Assembly: GCA_002417965.1 (NCBI GenBank)
Contig: DIDD01000014.1
Span: 1 to 8,110 of the forward strand
Direction of reading: 5' to 3'
DNA: 8,110 nucleotides
Origin: Veillonellaceae bacterium UBA5809
Lineage (GTDB): Bacteria > Bacillota > Negativicutes > Veillonellales > Dialisteraceae
The position numbers and the translations under genes are program-made. Shown here piece by piece: positions 6,911-8,110 of this stretch (positions are counted from its first letter, which is position 1; each line of letters begins with the position of its first letter). The notes under the pieces are model-generated. The model did no database searches and had not been told where the DNA came from. It saw nothing but the letters and a program-made list of their open reading frames with translations.

Positions 6911-7412
6911 CCAGTGTCATCAGAGAGAAGCAACAGTTTATTACACACAGATTATCAACGGGCAGAAGACAGAAATGCATCTTTGCAGGGAATGCGCCCA
7001 GAAGGCCCGTATGATGATGAGCCCGTTCCGGACACCGGCTTTGTGGAATGATGATTTTTTTAAAAACATGATGGGACTGGACCAGGCTGTCGACGGGGCA
7101 TCAGGACAGTCCTGCCGGTCCTGCGGAACGGCCTATGATCAATTTAGAAGAGACGGACTTCTCGGCTGTCCTTCCTGTTATGAAGCTTTTCGTGACTCCC
7201 TCCGGCCGCTGTTTGACAGGGTACACGGAAGCCATATTCATAAAGGCAAGCATCCTGAAGAAGAGCCGGGGAATGCGGTGAAGTCCCCCCATATTCTGAA
7301 GCTGAAACAGGAACTGAAAGAAAAAATTGCTGATGAAAATTATGAAGAAGCAGCCCGTATCAGGGATGAAATAAAGCGGGAAGAAAAAGGCGGGGAGGAT
7401 GATCAGTCATGA
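6900..7412 (+). CDS. mcsA: McsA, zinc-finger/UVR-domain activator of the McsB kinase
   Basis: Partner protein that in Bacillus binds and activates McsB and helps control CtsR and ClpC; cytoplasmic. The 170-residue product carries four CxxC pairs: C3/C6, C29/C32, C72/C75 and C90/C93, arranged to bind zinc. It ends in a UVR-type helical hairpin (about 135-160, ELKEKIADENYEEAARIRDE), the ClpC/UvrB-like interaction domain. All cysteine pairs are intact, so this partner looks fully functional even though the neighbouring McsB does not. AAGGAGG (6884-6890) is 9 nt before the ATG. The start overlaps the end of ctsR by 11 nt, and the stop overlaps the mcsB start by 4 nt (ATGA), so the three genes are translated as a coupled operon. 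Confidence 0.93.
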   Translation: MICDQCHQREATVYYTQIINGQKTEMHLCRECAQKARMMMSPFRTPALWNDDFFKNMMGLDQAVDGASGQSCRSCGTAYDQFRRDGLLGCPSCYEAFRDSLRPLFDRVHGSHIHKGKHPEEEPGNAVKSPHILKLKQELKEKIADENYEEAARIRDEIKREEKGGEDDQS

Positions 7413-8110
7413 CATTTGAGGAACTTGTACAGAATCCGGCTCCGCCGTGGCTGAATCCCGGGAAGAAAAGCTGTATTCTTCTTTCCCGCATACAGCTTGT
7501 AAGAAATATGAAAAATCAGCCTTTCCCGGCGGCTGCCGGAGGGCGCGGACGTCCGGCAGCCGCCGAAGCTGCCGCGGAAGCAGTGCATTTTTGGAACAGC
7601 CACGAATCCGGTCAGCTGGAAGAGCTTTCCCTGATGCCTCTTTCCGCAGTCCAGAAAGAGGTTTTGGAAGAAAAAGCGCTGATTACACCGAATCTGGTTT
7701 CGCAAAGTGATCATAATGCTCTGTATGTCAGTGAAGACGGATCTTTTTCAGTATTGGTCAACGGATATGATCATTTCCGGTTTCAGATGATCAGGGCTGA
7801 CAGAGATTTAAAAAAAATGTGGAGTGACGTGAGTTATGCCGATGATATGTTTGGACAGAAAATCCAATATGCGTTTGACAAGGAATTCGGTTATCTGACT
7901 GCGTCTCCGGAGTGGACCGGAACCGGACTGAGAGTATCATCAGTGATTTTCATACCCGGAATTGTACAGTCGAAATACCTGACGCGGCTGGCCCAGAGCA
8001 TGATCAAGCTGGGATTTGTCATGCGGGGTCTGTTCGGACGGGATGCCGCTGAAAACGGATGTATCTTTGAAATGACCAGCCAGATTTCCATGGGGATCAG
8101 CGAAGAGCAG
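7409..8110 (+). CDS. mcsB: McsB-family protein (ATP:guanido phosphotransferase fold), probable pseudokinase, 3'-partial
   Basis: McsB normally phosphorylates arginines on CtsR and misfolded proteins, marking them for ClpCP. The first 234 residues are visible, at full frame, cut by the window end. Family landmarks align without gaps: LSRIQLVRN (25-33), LEEKALITPNL, SEDGSFSVLVNGYDHFRFQ (108-126), YAFDKEFGYLT (154-164), GTGLRVS (171-177) and RGLFGRD (206-212). Key residues differ from known active members: NEED reads NGYD (catalytic Glu is Tyr120), the YGE Glu is Arg211, the active-site Cys is Ser166 and the second Arg of SRIR is Gln29. Other phosphate-binding Arg positions remain (Arg27, 124, 175, 206). 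The pArg-binding C-terminal domain lies outside the window. GGGAGG (7393-7398) is 10 nt from the ATG, which overlaps the mcsA stop. Altered activity, rather than loss, is possible. Confidence 0.88.
   Translation, partial: MTFEELVQNPAPPWLNPGKKSCILLSRIQLVRNMKNQPFPAAAGGRGRPAAAEAAAEAVHFWNSHESGQLEELSLMPLSAVQKEVLEEKALITPNLVSQSDHNALYVSEDGSFSVLVNGYDHFRFQMIRADRDLKKMWSDVSYADDMFGQKIQYAFDKEFGYLTASPEWTGTGLRVSSVIFIPGIVQSKYLTRLAQSMIKLGFVMRGLFGRDAAENGCIFEMTSQISMGISEEQ
7527..7565. repeat. 14-bp perfect GC-rich inverted repeat inside mcsB
   Basis: CGGCGGCTGCCGGA (7527-7540) and its exact reverse complement (7552-7565) flank an 11-nt loop. The pair lies about 120 nt into mcsB and encodes the Ala/Gly-rich stretch of residues 40-52. 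No T run follows, so it is not a standard terminator. It could form a stable mRNA hairpin. There is no sign of an insertion, because the family landmarks on either side keep about the usual spacing. Confidence 0.85.

Noticed and set aside
7103..7115. Short inverted repeat CAGGAC-A-GTCCTG in mcsA
   Set aside because: Only 6 bp with a 1-nt centre, so it cannot form a hairpin; it arises from the codons around the third CxxC motif.
1..8110. CRISPR arrays, tRNA or rRNA genes, insertion sequences, phage attachment sites
   Set aside because: No regularly spaced direct repeats, cloverleaf-like segments, transposase-like frames or terminal inverted repeats were seen on either strand.

Overview
The window looks like a chromosomal segment of a Gram-positive Clostridia-type bacterium, most likely Lachnospiraceae-like. 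The reasons are the rimO-cinA-recA-recX block, a ctsR-mcsA-mcsB heat-shock operon, strong AGGAGG-type ribosome binding sites and roughly balanced base composition. The genus cannot be read from the sequence.

Layout. (1) Bases 1-667, + strand: the C-terminal part of an ABC-transporter solute-binding protein of the ferric-iron (FbpA/AfuA-like) type, cut by the window start. (2) 677-4798, + strand: rimO (ribosomal protein S12 methylthiotransferase), cinA (nucleotide-recycling/competence-damage protein), recA and recX, with gaps of 2-15 nt or overlaps, so probably one transcript. The pgsA and rny genes often found in this neighbourhood in clostridia are absent here. (3) 4844-4889: a perfect 21-bp hairpin with T runs on both sides, a two-way terminator between recX and the convergent next gene. 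(4) 4894-6112, - strand: a 12-TM major facilitator transporter broken by a one-base frameshift in the middle (TM6). (5) 6113-6436: a divergent intergenic region with a good sigma-A promoter facing ctsR, overlapped by CtsR-like heptads, and a weaker promoter with a 12-bp palindrome facing the transporter. (6) 6437-8110, + strand: ctsR, mcsA and the first 234 codons of mcsB, translationally coupled by overlaps. clpC would be expected next, outside the window.

How the genes work together. RecA and RecX form the recombinase and its modulator; CinA and RimO are housekeeping partners in the same transcript. CtsR represses the protein-quality-control operon, and McsA and McsB normally relieve that repression by arginine phosphorylation and feed marked proteins to ClpCP.

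The most striking observation is in mcsB. The reading frame is intact and the fold-defining sequence is clear, but the residues known to carry out guanidino-kinase chemistry are replaced: the second Glu of the NEED motif is Tyr, the Glu of RG-x-YGE is Arg, the active-site Cys is Ser, and one phosphate-binding Arg is Gln. The other phosphate-binding Arg positions remain. This suggests a McsB pseudokinase inside an otherwise ordinary ctsR operon, so CtsR control and ClpC targeting may run without arginine phosphorylation, or with an altered chemistry. Other items worth a second look are the unusually tight CtsR-like heptad array, a 14-bp GC-rich inverted repeat inside mcsB, and the transporter frameshift.
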